Source: Pseudogemmobacter humi
Lineage (GTDB): Bacteria; Pseudomonadota; Alphaproteobacteria; Rhodobacterales; Rhodobacteraceae
Length of the DNA stretch: 64,000 nt
Reading direction: 5' to 3'
Assembly: GCF_900609055.1 (NCBI RefSeq)
Contig: NZ_UXAW01000033.1
Location: 1 to 64,000, forward strand
A model generated the notes under the pieces. The model saw only the letters and a list, made by a program, of their open reading frames with translations. It was not told where the DNA came from and searched no databases. The stretch's first letter is position 1, and each line of letters opens with the position of its first letter. Positions 34,548 to 42,739 of this stretch are shown piece by piece. The translations under genes were made by a program, and so were the position numbers.

Positions 34548-35252
34548 ATGATGCATCTGATCGACCTGAGCGAACTTACGGCCCAGCGAGGCAGATTCGA
34601 CTTCTTCCTGGAGCAGGTAAGAAGCCGTTTCGGATTCGATCATGTCGCCTACCTGGGTGCGAACCCGGTGGCAGGCACGATGCACGGCTATGTCACCTAC
34701 CCCGAGGAATGGAAGCGGCTTTACATTCAGAAGGCGTTCCACCTGATCGACCCGACGCTGACCATCGCGCAGCGCAGCATCTCGCCGGTGGACTGGTCGC
34801 GGCTGGAGCAGACCGAGAACTTCCGCAAGGTCTTCAACATCGCGCATGATTTCGGCATCACCAGCCACGGCCTGACCATTCCGGTGCGCGGACCTTACGG
34901 CGATACCGGCATGCTCAGCGTCACGCTCGACACCAGCGGGCATGAATGGAAGGGGCGGATCGCCAGCGCGATCGGCGAATTGCAGTCCATCGCGGTGCAT
35001 ATGCATGATGCGGTGATGAACTCGGACGCTTTCTCGAACGTGCTGCGTCACAGCCTGCTTTCCTCGCGCGAGATCGAGATCCTGCAATGGACCGCCGCGG
35101 GCAAGACCCAGCAGGATATCGCCGATATCCTCGGCATCTCGCACCGCACCGTCGAGGTGCATCTTCGCTCGGCGCGCGAAAAGCTGTATTCTCTGACCAC
35201 GCCCCAGGCCATTGCCCGGGCCATCGCGCTGCATCTGATCTATCCGATCTGA
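34548..35252 (+). CDS. luxR: LuxR-type quorum-sensing regulator
   Basis: A 234-residue LuxR protein with an autoinducer-binding domain (about 15-150; YVTYPEEWKRLYIQKAFHLIDP contains the conserved Trp/Tyr region, followed by DWSRL) and a GerE-type helix-turn-helix (about 170-230; LSSREIEILQWTAAGKTQQD and ISHRTVEVHLRSAREKL). It is expected to bind an acyl-homoserine lactone made by the LuxI enzyme encoded 168 bp downstream. Two adjacent ATGs (34548, 34551) are possible starts. Confidence 0.93.
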   Translation: MMHLIDLSELTAQRGRFDFFLEQVRSRFGFDHVAYLGANPVAGTMHGYVTYPEEWKRLYIQKAFHLIDPTLTIAQRSISPVDWSRLEQTENFRKVFNIAHDFGITSHGLTIPVRGPYGDTGMLSVTLDTSGHEWKGRIASAIGELQSIAVHMHDAVMNSDAFSNVLRHSLLSSREIEILQWTAAGKTQQDIADILGISHRTVEVHLRSAREKLYSLTTPQAIARAIALHLIYPI

Positions 35253-35330
35253 TCCCGGCCGGTGCTGCCGCCGCCGCCGTGCGGCCCGTTTCTTTGCCCC
35301 TATGGGACCCCCCGGCGATAAAGACCGCGG

Positions 35331-35346
35331 ATACCTCCATTGGTAT
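35331..35346. promoter_or_regulatory. Candidate regulator site upstream of luxI
   Basis: An inverted repeat ATACC-TCCATT-GGTAT about 75 bp upstream of the luxI start. Only 5-bp arms, so it is a tentative LuxR-binding (lux-box-like) site based on position. Confidence 0.3.
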
Positions 35347-35420
35347 TAAGGGATTCCCCGAATGGCAGAGATTTTCACCAGCAGTTAACCTCTTCCTACG
35401 GATGCCAGATGGGGGCTACC

Positions 35421-36188
35421 ATGATCATCGTTATCGACGCTATCAATAAGCATTTGTTCGGCGACGTGCTGGACGAGATGTTCCAGTTGCGTGCCCGTGT
35501 GTTCAGCGACCGGCTGGGATGGGATGTTTCCATTGAAAACGGGCGGGAGATCGATCAGTTCGACCACCTGGATCCACTTTATCTCGTCGGACTCGACGAC
35601 GAGGGCAATGTGGTGTCCTGTGTGCGCGCCCTGCAGACCACCGGGCCGCATATGCTGTCGGATGTGTTCAGCTCGATCCTCGACGGCGAGCCGCCGCTGC
35701 GGTCCTCCAGAATCTGGGAATCCACCCGGTTCTGCGTCGATACCGCCCGGCTGCAACGCGACGGCGCCAGCGCCACCGCGATTTCCCGCGCCACCTGCGA
35801 GCTGATGGTCGCCACGCTGGAAACCTGCCGCGATGCCGGGATCACCGATATCATCACCGTGATCGACCCGGTGATGAACCGCGTGCTGAAACGGTCGGAC
35901 AATGCGCCCTATGATTACGTGGGCTCGGTCAAGCCGATGGGCAAGGTCTCGGCGCTGGCGGCGCTGCTTGATTGCAGCGACGAGCGGATCGCCCGGGTGC
36001 GCGCCTTCGCCGGGCTGCATGACAATGTGATCGCCACCGAGGCCGAGGTTCTGGCGCTGCGTGCCGCCCGGCGCGCCGCCGAAGCGGGAGACGGATGGAT
36101 GGACGGCCAGCAGGCGACTTCGCTCCCTGGGTATGCCGTTGCCGCCTCTGTCCGGCCGACGATCGGCCTGCGCGCGCTTGCGGGCTGA
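35421..36188 (+). CDS. luxI: Acyl-homoserine-lactone synthase LuxI
   Basis: A 255-residue autoinducer synthase, somewhat longer than the usual 200-230 because of a C-terminal extension (about 215-255). Conserved residues are visible: Arg/Phe/Trp in RARVFSDRLGWDV, the acidic pair in REIDQFD, and SSRIWESTRFCVD holding the invariant Glu and Arg. It makes an acyl-HSL from SAM and an acyl-ACP. ATG 35421 follows GATGGGGG; a start at 35409 would add four residues. A strong terminator-like hairpin follows. Confidence 0.93.
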   Translation: MIIVIDAINKHLFGDVLDEMFQLRARVFSDRLGWDVSIENGREIDQFDHLDPLYLVGLDDEGNVVSCVRALQTTGPHMLSDVFSSILDGEPPLRSSRIWESTRFCVDTARLQRDGASATAISRATCELMVATLETCRDAGITDIITVIDPVMNRVLKRSDNAPYDYVGSVKPMGKVSALAALLDCSDERIARVRAFAGLHDNVIATEAEVLALRAARRAAEAGDGWMDGQQATSLPGYAVAASVRPTIGLRALAG

Positions 36189-36193
36189 TCGGC

Positions 36194-36228
36194 GCTGCGG
36201 TCACCGGCGGTTCTCCGGTGACCGCAGC
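36194..36228 (+). terminator. Hairpin after luxI
   Basis: A perfect 14-bp stem, GCTGCGGTCACCGG / CCGGTGACCGCAGC, with a 7-base loop, starting 6 bp after the luxI stop. There is no long U-tract, so it may terminate partially and let some transcript continue into the small membrane-protein genes. Confidence 0.75.
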
Positions 36229-36254
36229 TGAATGTTAAGGCAACGAACCACCTG

Positions 36255-36581
36255 ATGCTTATGACCGACTACCGACAGATCCCTGGCAATGCCCGCACCG
36301 TTCCGGCAACCGGGACGGCCTCGCTTTGCCCGATCGCACCGGCCTGCGTGCTGGTATGCGTCTGCGCGGCGGTTCTCGGTGGGCTTGCGGCCTTCTATTC
36401 CTGGCAGGCGGGCCCGCTGTGGTCGGTGGTGGCCGGGCTGGTGACGGGGCAGGCCGCCTTCGGCCTGGCCTGTCTGAGGGTCTGTCTGAAGGGAACTTAC
36501 ACAATGCCCGGGCGTTTGGATGAGATCGAGGCCGATCTCGCCGCATGCCGGGAATGCGGGGTTGATGCCTCGTCGCGCTGA
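36255..36581 (+). CDS. Small two-helix membrane protein, paralog 1 (quorum-sensing-linked)
   Basis: A 108-residue protein of unknown function. A short soluble N-terminus is followed by two membrane helices (CVLVCVCAAVLGGLAAFYSW and VVAGLVTGQAAFGLACL), then a short acidic helix, LDEIEADLAACREC. Two further proteins in this region (36615-36959 and 37968-38273) have the same two-helix plus I-x-x-DL-x-A layout. It is 66 bp after luxI on the same strand. Start choice (36255 or the ATG two codons later) is uncertain. Confidence 0.65.
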   Translation: MLMTDYRQIPGNARTVPATGTASLCPIAPACVLVCVCAAVLGGLAAFYSWQAGPLWSVVAGLVTGQAAFGLACLRVCLKGTYTMPGRLDEIEADLAACRECGVDASSR

Positions 36582-36614
36582 AACCGGGGGCAATACGAAA
36601 CGGGAGTAAGTCAG

Positions 36615-36959
36615 ATGATGATCGTCGCGATTGTGTTCGGAGGTGTTTTCGGACTGGTTTTCGGGCTTGGCAGCTGGCTGATGGGATTTGGCCTGCTGGC
36701 TTCGCTGATCGTCTATGTGGTGGCGGGCAACCTGCTCAGCCTCTGGCTGATGGCGCGGTTGCGCGTCGAGGACGGCATCGGGGAAAACCCGCTGACCGAG
36801 GCCCGGATCCGCGAGGATCTGGCCGCCCTCCAGGAGGCCGAGGCCCGCAGGATGGCGCTTGCCGCCAGCGACGGCAGTTCGCTGTTCCGGCTGCTCAGGA
36901 TGCGGGCGGAGCTCGACCGGATCGCCGCGTCCGAACGGACCTTGCGGCACAGACGCTGA
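36615..36959 (+). CDS. Small two-helix membrane protein, paralog 2
   Basis: A 114-residue protein. Two hydrophobic helices cover about 2-24 (VAIVFGGVFGLVFGLGSWLM) and 28-47 (ASLIVYVVAGNLLSLWLM), followed by a charged cytoplasmic tail with the IREDLAAL motif. AAACGGGAGTAAGTCAG precedes the ATG and gives a ribosome site. It ends only 4 bp from the stop of the convergent sugar-transferase-like gene. Function unknown; by layout it may be a membrane partner of that protein. Confidence 0.72.
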   Translation: MMIVAIVFGGVFGLVFGLGSWLMGFGLLASLIVYVVAGNLLSLWLMARLRVEDGIGENPLTEARIREDLAALQEAEARRMALAASDGSSLFRLLRMRAELDRIAASERTLRHRR

Positions 36960-36963
36960 GGCG

Positions 36964-37587
36964 TCAGGAAGAGCGCGGGCGCAGCAGGCGCACCAGCGAG
37001 CGCGCCACGATCCGCGCATCGGTCGGCAGGCCGGGATGCGCGGCATAGGCCAGCGCCAGCGCCTGCCGGTCGGTTTCGGCCTGCGGGCCCTGGTCTGGAT
37101 GCAGGCTCTCGGGGGTCAGGATGCCCGGCCGCACCGTCAGGATGAGGCGGGTGACGGGAGAGCCGCGATCCAGCCGGGCCACCGGAATCGGGCGCGGCCC
37201 GACAAAGGACATATCGCCCTTCAGCACATTCAGGATCTGCGGCAGCCGGTTCAGCCCGCTGCTTACCAGAAAGGCGCCGATGCCGGTCAGCCGCGGATCG
37301 CGGCCCGGCTTCACCGGCGGGCGCAGGCGCTTTGCCGCATCGGCATGGACGATGCGGAACCGCAGCTGGCGAAAGACCTTTCCGTTTCGCCCCGCGCAGG
37401 ACAGCCCGAGAACCACCGGCCCCGGACCAGATGCCCGGATCAGCACCGCGATGACGATCATGGCGGGCAGCGCCATGATCAGCCCGGTCAGCGCCAGGAA
37501 CAGATCCAGCCCACGCTTGAGAGCCGCATGCGCAGCACCCTTTCCCTGGAAAGGACTCTCCTCCGGCGATCGTCCGGGAGCCGTCAT
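36964..37587 (-). CDS. Initial-sugar-transferase-like protein (monotopic PGT fold) lacking the catalytic Asp-Glu, copy A
   Basis: A 207-residue protein with the ExoY/WcaJ/PglC-type core: re-entrant helix KRGLDLFLALTGLIMALP, SGPGPVVL, DPRLTGIGAFL, LPQILNVLKGDMSFVGPRP and VRPGI. In active enzymes the core reads SLDELPQ, whose Asp-Glu does the chemistry on the UDP-sugar. Here it reads SGLNRLPQ, so both residues are replaced by Asn-Arg. It is therefore probably not a classical phosphoglycosyl transferase. It is tail-to-tail with a small membrane-protein gene (4 bp) and downstream of luxRI. Confidence 0.85.
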   Translation of the reverse strand: MTAPGRSPEESPFQGKGAAHAALKRGLDLFLALTGLIMALPAMIVIAVLIRASGPGPVVLGLSCAGRNGKVFRQLRFRIVHADAAKRLRPPVKPGRDPRLTGIGAFLVSSGLNRLPQILNVLKGDMSFVGPRPIPVARLDRGSPVTRLILTVRPGILTPESLHPDQGPQAETDRQALALAYAAHPGLPTDARIVARSLVRLLRPRSS

Positions 37588-37967
37588 GAAATGATCCTGT
37601 TCAGAACCGTGCAGCGCCGGGGCGCCTTTATAATCTAAAGCAGGAAATAATTGTTCATCTGGTTAATTTCAAATCCTAAGACGCGTCCGAGGGGAAACAC
37701 TGCGTTCATTCAGGCCGGTTTTGCGTAACATCCGTTCGCGTGGTGGGCGGATGTGCATCATGGCCGGCCCCCCTGGCATGCGAATCGGCGACATGCGGCT
37801 GATGACAGACCATCGGCTCTTTCATGACAAGGTTTCGCCAGATTTGGGCGGTGTTCTGCATCCGGGGGTTGTGTGGCGCTCTCGGACCTCTCCCCCGGCA
37901 GGTTTTCTCCGTGAGGCTCTGCGCGCATCCCGCCGCGCAAAGGGCGAAACATGAAAGGGATAGCGAA
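37588..37967. promoter_or_regulatory. 380-bp divergent intergenic region with AT-rich core
   Basis: It lies between the sugar-transferase-like gene A (minus) and small membrane-protein gene 3 (plus). The first 100 bp (37625-37685) are AT-rich and include TATAAT (37630-37635) and the palindrome GACGCGTC (37680-37687). The remainder is ordinary GC-rich sequence with no convincing ORF. It probably holds divergent promoters and a long 5' leader for the plus-strand gene. Confidence 0.4.
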
Positions 37968-38273
37968 ATGGCAGCGGTGCTGATCGTTGGAAGCGGCCTT
38001 GCGGGGCTGGCGGCCGCCTTGGTGGCCTGGGCTTTGGGGGGCGGATTCTTCGTCATGATTCTGTGCTATGCGATCACGGCAAATCTCGCCTTTTCGCTGC
38101 TCAGCCTGTTTGGAACCGGGCGCGATGCCGATCCGGCCGGTCGCGGTTTCGCCGAAGAGATCGAGGAGGATCTGCTGGCGCTGACCGATTCGCTGCGCGA
38201 AGAGGACCGCACTTTCCAGCGTTTTCCCGAATTGCGCGATACCGGGCTGCGGCCGCGCAACGCGCAGGGCTGA
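37968..38273 (+). CDS. Small two-helix membrane protein, paralog 3
   Basis: A 101-residue protein. Two helices are at about 3-25 (AVLIVGSGLAGLAAALVAWA) and 29-48 (FFVMILCYAITANLAFSLLS), then a tail with EEIEEDLLALTDSLREED. It has the same layout as the paralogs at 36255 and 36615. GAAAGGGA lies about nine bases before the ATG; the longer open frame upstream is rejected. It ends 13 bp from the stop of the convergent sugar-transferase-like gene B, repeating the arrangement of the first cassette. Confidence 0.72.
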   Translation: MAAVLIVGSGLAGLAAALVAWALGGGFFVMILCYAITANLAFSLLSLFGTGRDADPAGRGFAEEIEEDLLALTDSLREEDRTFQRFPELRDTGLRPRNAQG

Positions 38274-38286
38274 CCCCGTCGCCGGG

Positions 38287-38775
38287 TCAGGCGCCGCGCC
38301 AGAAGCCGCCTTGCGACATGCCCGGTCGAATCCCGGCCTGCGCGGTTTCGGGGCCGAAGAACGACATCTGGCCCAACAGCACGTTCACCACCTGCGGCAG
38401 CCGGTTCAGTCCCGAGCGGATCATCATCCGCCCCACAGCGGTCAGCCGCGGATCGCCGCCCGGTGCCGCGCCGGGATCGGTCAGCGCCCGGAACTGGCGG
38501 GCGCGGGCGTCGGTATGGACGCTGCGGAAACGGTATTGCCGGAAGCTGCGCCCGTCCGGCCCCTGACAGTCCAGTCGCAGAAGCACCGGCCCCGGGCTGC
38601 TCAGCCGCACCATCAGCGCCAGCCCGATCAGGAACGGCACGACAATGGGCAGCACCAGAAGCACAAGCCCAAGGTCCAGCGCCCTGGTTTTCAATCTGCT
38701 CAGCCGGAATGACACCGATGCACCTGTTACCTTGCCGGGTCTGGGATCCCGGCTTCCGATCCGCAGGAGGGCCAT
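38287..38775 (-). CDS. Truncated initial-sugar-transferase-like protein lacking the catalytic Asp-Glu, copy B
   Basis: A 162-residue shorter paralog of copy A. It keeps the membrane helix (LDLGLVLLVLPIVVPFLIGL), SSPGPVLLRL, the FRQYRFRSVHTDARARQF segment, DPRLTAVGRMM and SGLNRLPQVVNVLLGQMSFFGPE. The Asp-Glu of active enzymes is Asn-Arg, exactly as in copy A; GPRP has become GPET, and the C-terminal VRPG domain is missing. There are no internal stops, so it looks like a retained non-catalytic protein. The start could be a few codons further in. Confidence 0.78.
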   Translation of the reverse strand: MALLRIGSRDPRPGKVTGASVSFRLSRLKTRALDLGLVLLVLPIVVPFLIGLALMVRLSSPGPVLLRLDCQGPDGRSFRQYRFRSVHTDARARQFRALTDPGAAPGGDPRLTAVGRMMIRSGLNRLPQVVNVLLGQMSFFGPETAQAGIRPGMSQGGFWRGA

Positions 38776-39036
38776 CCTCCGGCTGTTGCGAGGGTGCTAG
38801 AGCAGCCCGCGATTCGTGTCTATCGGGCGCTGTGTGCAAAGGCCGTTGCGGGGGCCGGAATGACGCTGCGTTATTGCCGCGCTGTCACCCGCCCGCAATA
38901 CGGGGCGCTGGCGGCGCAGCTTTCCCCCTGCCGGGGCCACCCCCGCCGCCATCTGGCGCCGGGCTGGCCTGGCCGGAAGAGCAGGCGCAACGGGTGGTCA
39001 GGGAGTTGCCGCGCGGAGTTATGGCCGCGAACGCAC
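38776..39036. other. Intergenic, nothing recognised
   Basis: 261 bp upstream of sugar-transferase-like gene B and downstream of the GT2 gene on the same strand. It is GC-rich, with no convincing ORF. A promoter for gene B is expected here but not identified. Confidence 0.3.
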
Positions 39037-40215
39037 TCAGGCGTTTTGCAACACCGGATCGGCGGCGGCCGGGCGGCTGCGCTGGTTCAGCAGGCCCCAG
39101 AGGAAGCCGTTGGTCACCGACTGCATGCCAAGCGCCGAGAGCACCGCGACCAGCGCGGCCGAGCGGGTGATTGCCCCGGGATCCATGGCGCCGAAGCCGG
39201 TCGAGGCCCAGAACCCGACCGAAATCGCCGTGGCGACGAAGGCCATCAGCAGGAAGAAGGCCCCGGCCTGGCAGGCGGCCTCGACCGAAAGCCGGGCGCG
39301 CAGGGCCTCGAACCGCGGCGAGGTCGGCAGAAGGTTGGTGCGCACCGCGAACAGCCGCGCCAAAGCGTGGAACCAGACCAGTTGAAAGCCGGTGATGATG
39401 AAGGCGGCGGCGAAGATCAGCGCTCCGGTGTCAAGCGAGACCGCGCCCAGATGCAGGGGCCCGAACATCAGCGGAGCGAACAGCGCAGCGCCAAGCCCGA
39501 GCAAAGCGAGGCCCGGGTAGAGGAACAGGCTGAACGGCGCGAAGGTGAGAAGCAGCTTCAGATGCCGCCAGCCGTCATGCCAGGTCCGCAGATGCGGCTT
39601 GCGCGAACGGCCGTCGGGCTTCAGCGTGGTGGGCACTTCGACGATCTTCAGATCGGCCAGGGCGGCGCGCATCACCATCTCGGGGCAGAATTCAAGCTGC
39701 TCGGTGATCAGGCTCAGCCCAAGGATCGCGTCGCGCCGGAAGCCGCGCAGCCCGCACTGGAAATCGCCCACCGGCGCGCGGTAGAGCGTGCGGCCGATGA
39801 AGGACAGCACCGGATTGCCGAGGTATTTGTGCAAAAGCGGCATGGCGCCGGGTTCGATCCCGCCGAGGAAGCGGTTGCCCATCACCAGATCGGCGCCCTT
39901 GCGCAGTTCTTCGACGAAAGCGTCGAGGCGCGAGAAATCGTAGGAATCGTCGCTGTCGCCCATGATGACGAAGCGCCCCCGGGCGGCGGCGATGCCGGTG
40001 GAAAGCGCGATTCCATTGCCGCGCCGGGGCGCCAGCACGACGCGGGCGCCCAGCCGTTCGGCAATCTCGCGGCTGCCGTCGGTCGAGCCGTTGTCCGAGA
40101 TCAGCACCTCGCCGTCGATGCCGGTGCGGGCCAGGAAGCCCTGCGCCTTGAGGATGCAGGTCTCAAGCGTCTCCGCCTCGTTCAGGCAGGGCATCAGGAT
40201 CGTCAGTTCGGTCAT
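39037..40215 (-). CDS. GT2 glycosyltransferase with C-terminal membrane domain
   Basis: A 392-residue protein of the polyprenyl-phosphate glycosyltransferase type. A soluble GT2 domain (about 1-230) has ILMPCLNEAETLE, SDNGSTDGS and the DxD-containing GDSDDSYDF. Four or so membrane helices follow (about 230-375). Such enzymes load glucose or a related sugar onto undecaprenyl phosphate. The divergent GT-C-like and GtrA-like genes complete a plausible surface-glycan modification set. Confidence 0.9.
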   Translation of the reverse strand: MTELTILMPCLNEAETLETCILKAQGFLARTGIDGEVLISDNGSTDGSREIAERLGARVVLAPRRGNGIALSTGIAAARGRFVIMGDSDDSYDFSRLDAFVEELRKGADLVMGNRFLGGIEPGAMPLLHKYLGNPVLSFIGRTLYRAPVGDFQCGLRGFRRDAILGLSLITEQLEFCPEMVMRAALADLKIVEVPTTLKPDGRSRKPHLRTWHDGWRHLKLLLTFAPFSLFLYPGLALLGLGAALFAPLMFGPLHLGAVSLDTGALIFAAAFIITGFQLVWFHALARLFAVRTNLLPTSPRFEALRARLSVEAACQAGAFFLLMAFVATAISVGFWASTGFGAMDPGAITRSAALVAVLSALGMQSVTNGFLWGLLNQRSRPAAADPVLQNA

Positions 40216-40376
40216 GGCCGGAGTCCGGTGCGGTTGCTTTCCCCCGAAATGAGCCGCCGAATATGCCGAAAATGGGACGCTTTCCCGGCGCCATCAGGGT
40301 ATTCCGGCCTGGCCGCCGCAGAAGCGGTTCATTCGCGCCACAAAGATGGCTGTTTCCGGTTGCAAGGGGATGTCCG
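40216..40376. promoter_or_regulatory. Divergent promoter region, GT2 / GT-C genes
   Basis: 161 bp between the two divergent glycan genes. AAGGGG lies about eight bases before the ATG at 40377. No operator was recognised. Confidence 0.3.
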
Positions 40377-42227
40377 ATGTTTCGCCGGGATAAGATTGAA
40401 AGTGGAAACGAGATGAGGCGCGCGCCATTCCAGGTCATTCCTCCGGTCTGGCTGATCTGCATCGGCGCGGTCGTGCTGGTGATCCTCAACGCCTGGACCG
40501 GGATGGCGCGGCTCTCCGAACAGGTGATGCAGGGCGACAACGACGATCTGATGCGCCTCGTGGTGATCCGCGACTGGCTGGCGGGCCAGAACTGGTTCGA
40601 CCATCAGCAATACCGCGTGCTGCCGCCCGAGGGGATCTCGCTGCACTGGTCGCGCTATATCGACGCCGGAATCGCCGCGATCCTGGTGCCGGCCTCGTGG
40701 TTCCTGCCGCAGGGCGAGGCCGAGCTGCTGGCGATGACGGTGTGGCCGGTGCTGCTGGCCTGCCTGATGATCCTGCTGACGGCCCTCGGCACCGCGCGGC
40801 TGTTCGGGACTGCCGCGGCCGTCGGGGCGGTGGTGATGGCGCTGACCTGGCGCAAATTCGTGGTGGAGTTCGCGCCGGGGCGGATCGACCATCACAACAT
40901 GCAGATTCTATGTGCGACCGCGGTGTTCTTCCTGGCGGTCCTGCCGGGGCGGCCCCGGCTTTACGGCGCTCTGGCCGGGGTGGCGGCGGCATTCTCTTTC
41001 GCCATCGGGCTGGAGATGCTGCCCGTCCTCTTGCTGATCTGGGCCATGGTCACGCTGCGGTGGGTGTTCGGAGGCGGGATGGCCGGGCGCTGGCTGGCCG
41101 CTTTCGCGCTGGCGATCGGACTGGCGGCGCCGCTTCTGATGGCCGGGCAGGTGCCGGCCCGGGATTGGGGGCTGCGCCATTGCGATGTGCTGGCGACGCC
41201 CCTGTTGTCGCTGCTTGCGGTGGGGGCGACGGCCAGCCTGTTGCCGCTCTTGCCGCGCCGCTGGCTGCCCGGCTGGCCCGCGCGGCTGGCGGCGCTGACG
41301 GTGGTGGCGGGCCTTGGGCTGGCGCTGGCCTGGCCGCTGCTCGGCCCCTGTCTGGCCGGGCCCTATGCCGATGTCACCCCCGAGGCGCGCCGGATCATCG
41401 ACAGCCAGATCACCGAGGCGCGCTCGGTCCCCGACCTGTTGCGGGACAAGGCGCCGATGGTGATCCGCTCGCTGTTGCCGGTGGTGCTGACGCTTGCGAT
41501 GGCGCTGGTGGTGGGGTGGCGGATGCGCGCCCGGCTGAGCCCGGATCAGCGTTTCGCGCTGACGCTTGCGCTGGTGGTGGCGGGGGTGGGGATGGGCTTT
41601 GCGCTGACCCAGATCCGGGCGGCCAATCTGATGGCCCCGGTCGTGCCGCTGCTGGCGGGCGTGGTGGTGGGTGCCTTTGCCGGCCTGCCGCGCGACAGCC
41701 GGCTGCGCGCTCCGGCCGCGGTGATGCTGCTTCTGTCGATGCCGCTGACCATCGAGGCGGGTATCGTGCAATTCCTGCGGCTGACCGCGCCGCCCGCCGT
41801 CGCCGGGGGCGGAACTGCCGCCGGGCCGGATCCGGCAGAGTGCCGCAACCCGGAAAGCATGGCGGAAATCGCCGCACTGCCGCCTTCGACGGTGTTTTCC
41901 GGCACCAATCTGGGAACCGCGATCATCGCTTATACGCCGCACAGCGCCACTTCGGCCCCTTATCACCGCAGCGATGCGGCTTTCCTGAACGGAAGCGGCG
42001 CCTTCACGGGAGAGGCGGAGCTGCGCGCGGCCGTTGCCGCCTCGGGCGCTGCTTATCTGGCCCTTTGCCGCAATGGCGCGATGGAGAACGGGTTGCCCTA
42101 TGCCCGGAAGCTGCTGACGGGCGATCTGCCGCCCTGGCTGGTGGCGACAGACTATCCGCAGCAACAGGTGATCCTGCTTGAGGTGGACAAGGCCGCGCTG
42201 GCCGGTCCGGCAGAGGCCGCACCATGA
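40377..42227 (+). CDS. GT-C-like polytopic membrane glycosyltransferase
   Basis: A 616-residue membrane protein with about 11-13 hydrophobic segments. The first loop after helix 1 carries the acidic motif QGDNDDLMR and a later loop RIDHHNMQ, the pattern seen in GT-C enzymes that use lipid-linked sugars. A periplasmic C-terminal domain (about 510-616) contains CRNPESMAEIAALPPSTVF. AAGGGG precedes the ATG at 40377; 40413 is an alternative start. Its stop overlaps the gtrA-like gene by 4 bp. It probably transfers the sugar loaded by the GT2 enzyme to a surface polymer. Confidence 0.78.
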   Translation: MFRRDKIESGNEMRRAPFQVIPPVWLICIGAVVLVILNAWTGMARLSEQVMQGDNDDLMRLVVIRDWLAGQNWFDHQQYRVLPPEGISLHWSRYIDAGIAAILVPASWFLPQGEAELLAMTVWPVLLACLMILLTALGTARLFGTAAAVGAVVMALTWRKFVVEFAPGRIDHHNMQILCATAVFFLAVLPGRPRLYGALAGVAAAFSFAIGLEMLPVLLLIWAMVTLRWVFGGGMAGRWLAAFALAIGLAAPLLMAGQVPARDWGLRHCDVLATPLLSLLAVGATASLLPLLPRRWLPGWPARLAALTVVAGLGLALAWPLLGPCLAGPYADVTPEARRIIDSQITEARSVPDLLRDKAPMVIRSLLPVVLTLAMALVVGWRMRARLSPDQRFALTLALVVAGVGMGFALTQIRAANLMAPVVPLLAGVVVGAFAGLPRDSRLRAPAAVMLLLSMPLTIEAGIVQFLRLTAPPAVAGGGTAAGPDPAECRNPESMAEIAALPPSTVFSGTNLGTAIIAYTPHSATSAPYHRSDAAFLNGSGAFTGEAELRAAVAASGAAYLALCRNGAMENGLPYARKLLTGDLPPWLVATDYPQQQVILLEVDKAALAGPAEAAP

Positions 42228-42640
42228 GCCCGCGGCGGTTGCTCCGCAGCACTTTGGGGCGGTTCCTGCTGGTGGGGGGCGGGGTCGCGCTGGTCTATTC
42301 GGTGCTGACGGCGCTTGCGACCTCGGTTCTGCCCTATCCGCGGCCCCTGATGGCGGTGCTGATCGCCATGGCCTGCGTTCCACCCGCCTTCTGGTGCCAG
42401 CGCCGGTTCACCTTTCGCGACAGCACGCCGCGCCGCCATGCGCTGGCGGTCTATGCCGCGGCGCAGGCCCTGGGTATGGCCATCGTCGCCGGAGCGAGCG
42501 CGCTGTTTTCCACCGGCTTGTTCTGGCCCGATACGCTGGTTTACCTGGCAGCCTCGGCCGTATCCGCGGTGGCGAGCTTCGCGATAAACCGACTGGTGGC
42601 CTTTCCGGCGAACGGGCGGCCGCGGGATCACGACATCTGA
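42224..42640 (+). CDS. GtrA-family membrane protein
   Basis: A 138-residue protein with four transmembrane helices and the GtrA pattern (FLLVGGGVALVYSVLTALA; FWCQRRFTFRD between helices 2 and 3; FAINRLVAF at the end). GtrA proteins are thought to flip undecaprenyl-phosphate-linked sugars across the inner membrane. The 4-bp overlap with the GT-C gene and the neighbouring GT2 gene make a complete Gtr-like trio. Confidence 0.9.
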   Translation: MSPRRLLRSTLGRFLLVGGGVALVYSVLTALATSVLPYPRPLMAVLIAMACVPPAFWCQRRFTFRDSTPRRHALAVYAAAQALGMAIVAGASALFSTGLFWPDTLVYLAASAVSAVASFAINRLVAFPANGRPRDHDI

Positions 42641-42739
42641 TAGTGCAGGATTATAGAATTGTTATCATGCCGCGCCGGACGCGGTGATTTATGACTTAAA
42701 ATGTATAAAACCGCCGTCTTTTCCGGGCTTCCCCCGTGG
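42641..42739. terminator. Convergent gap with weak hairpin
   Basis: 99 bp, AT-rich (42640-42710), between the gtrA-like gene and the degenerate ABC gene. A short hairpin CCGCG-CCGGA-CGCGG (42670-42684) followed by TGATTT may act as a weak terminator. Confidence 0.4.
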
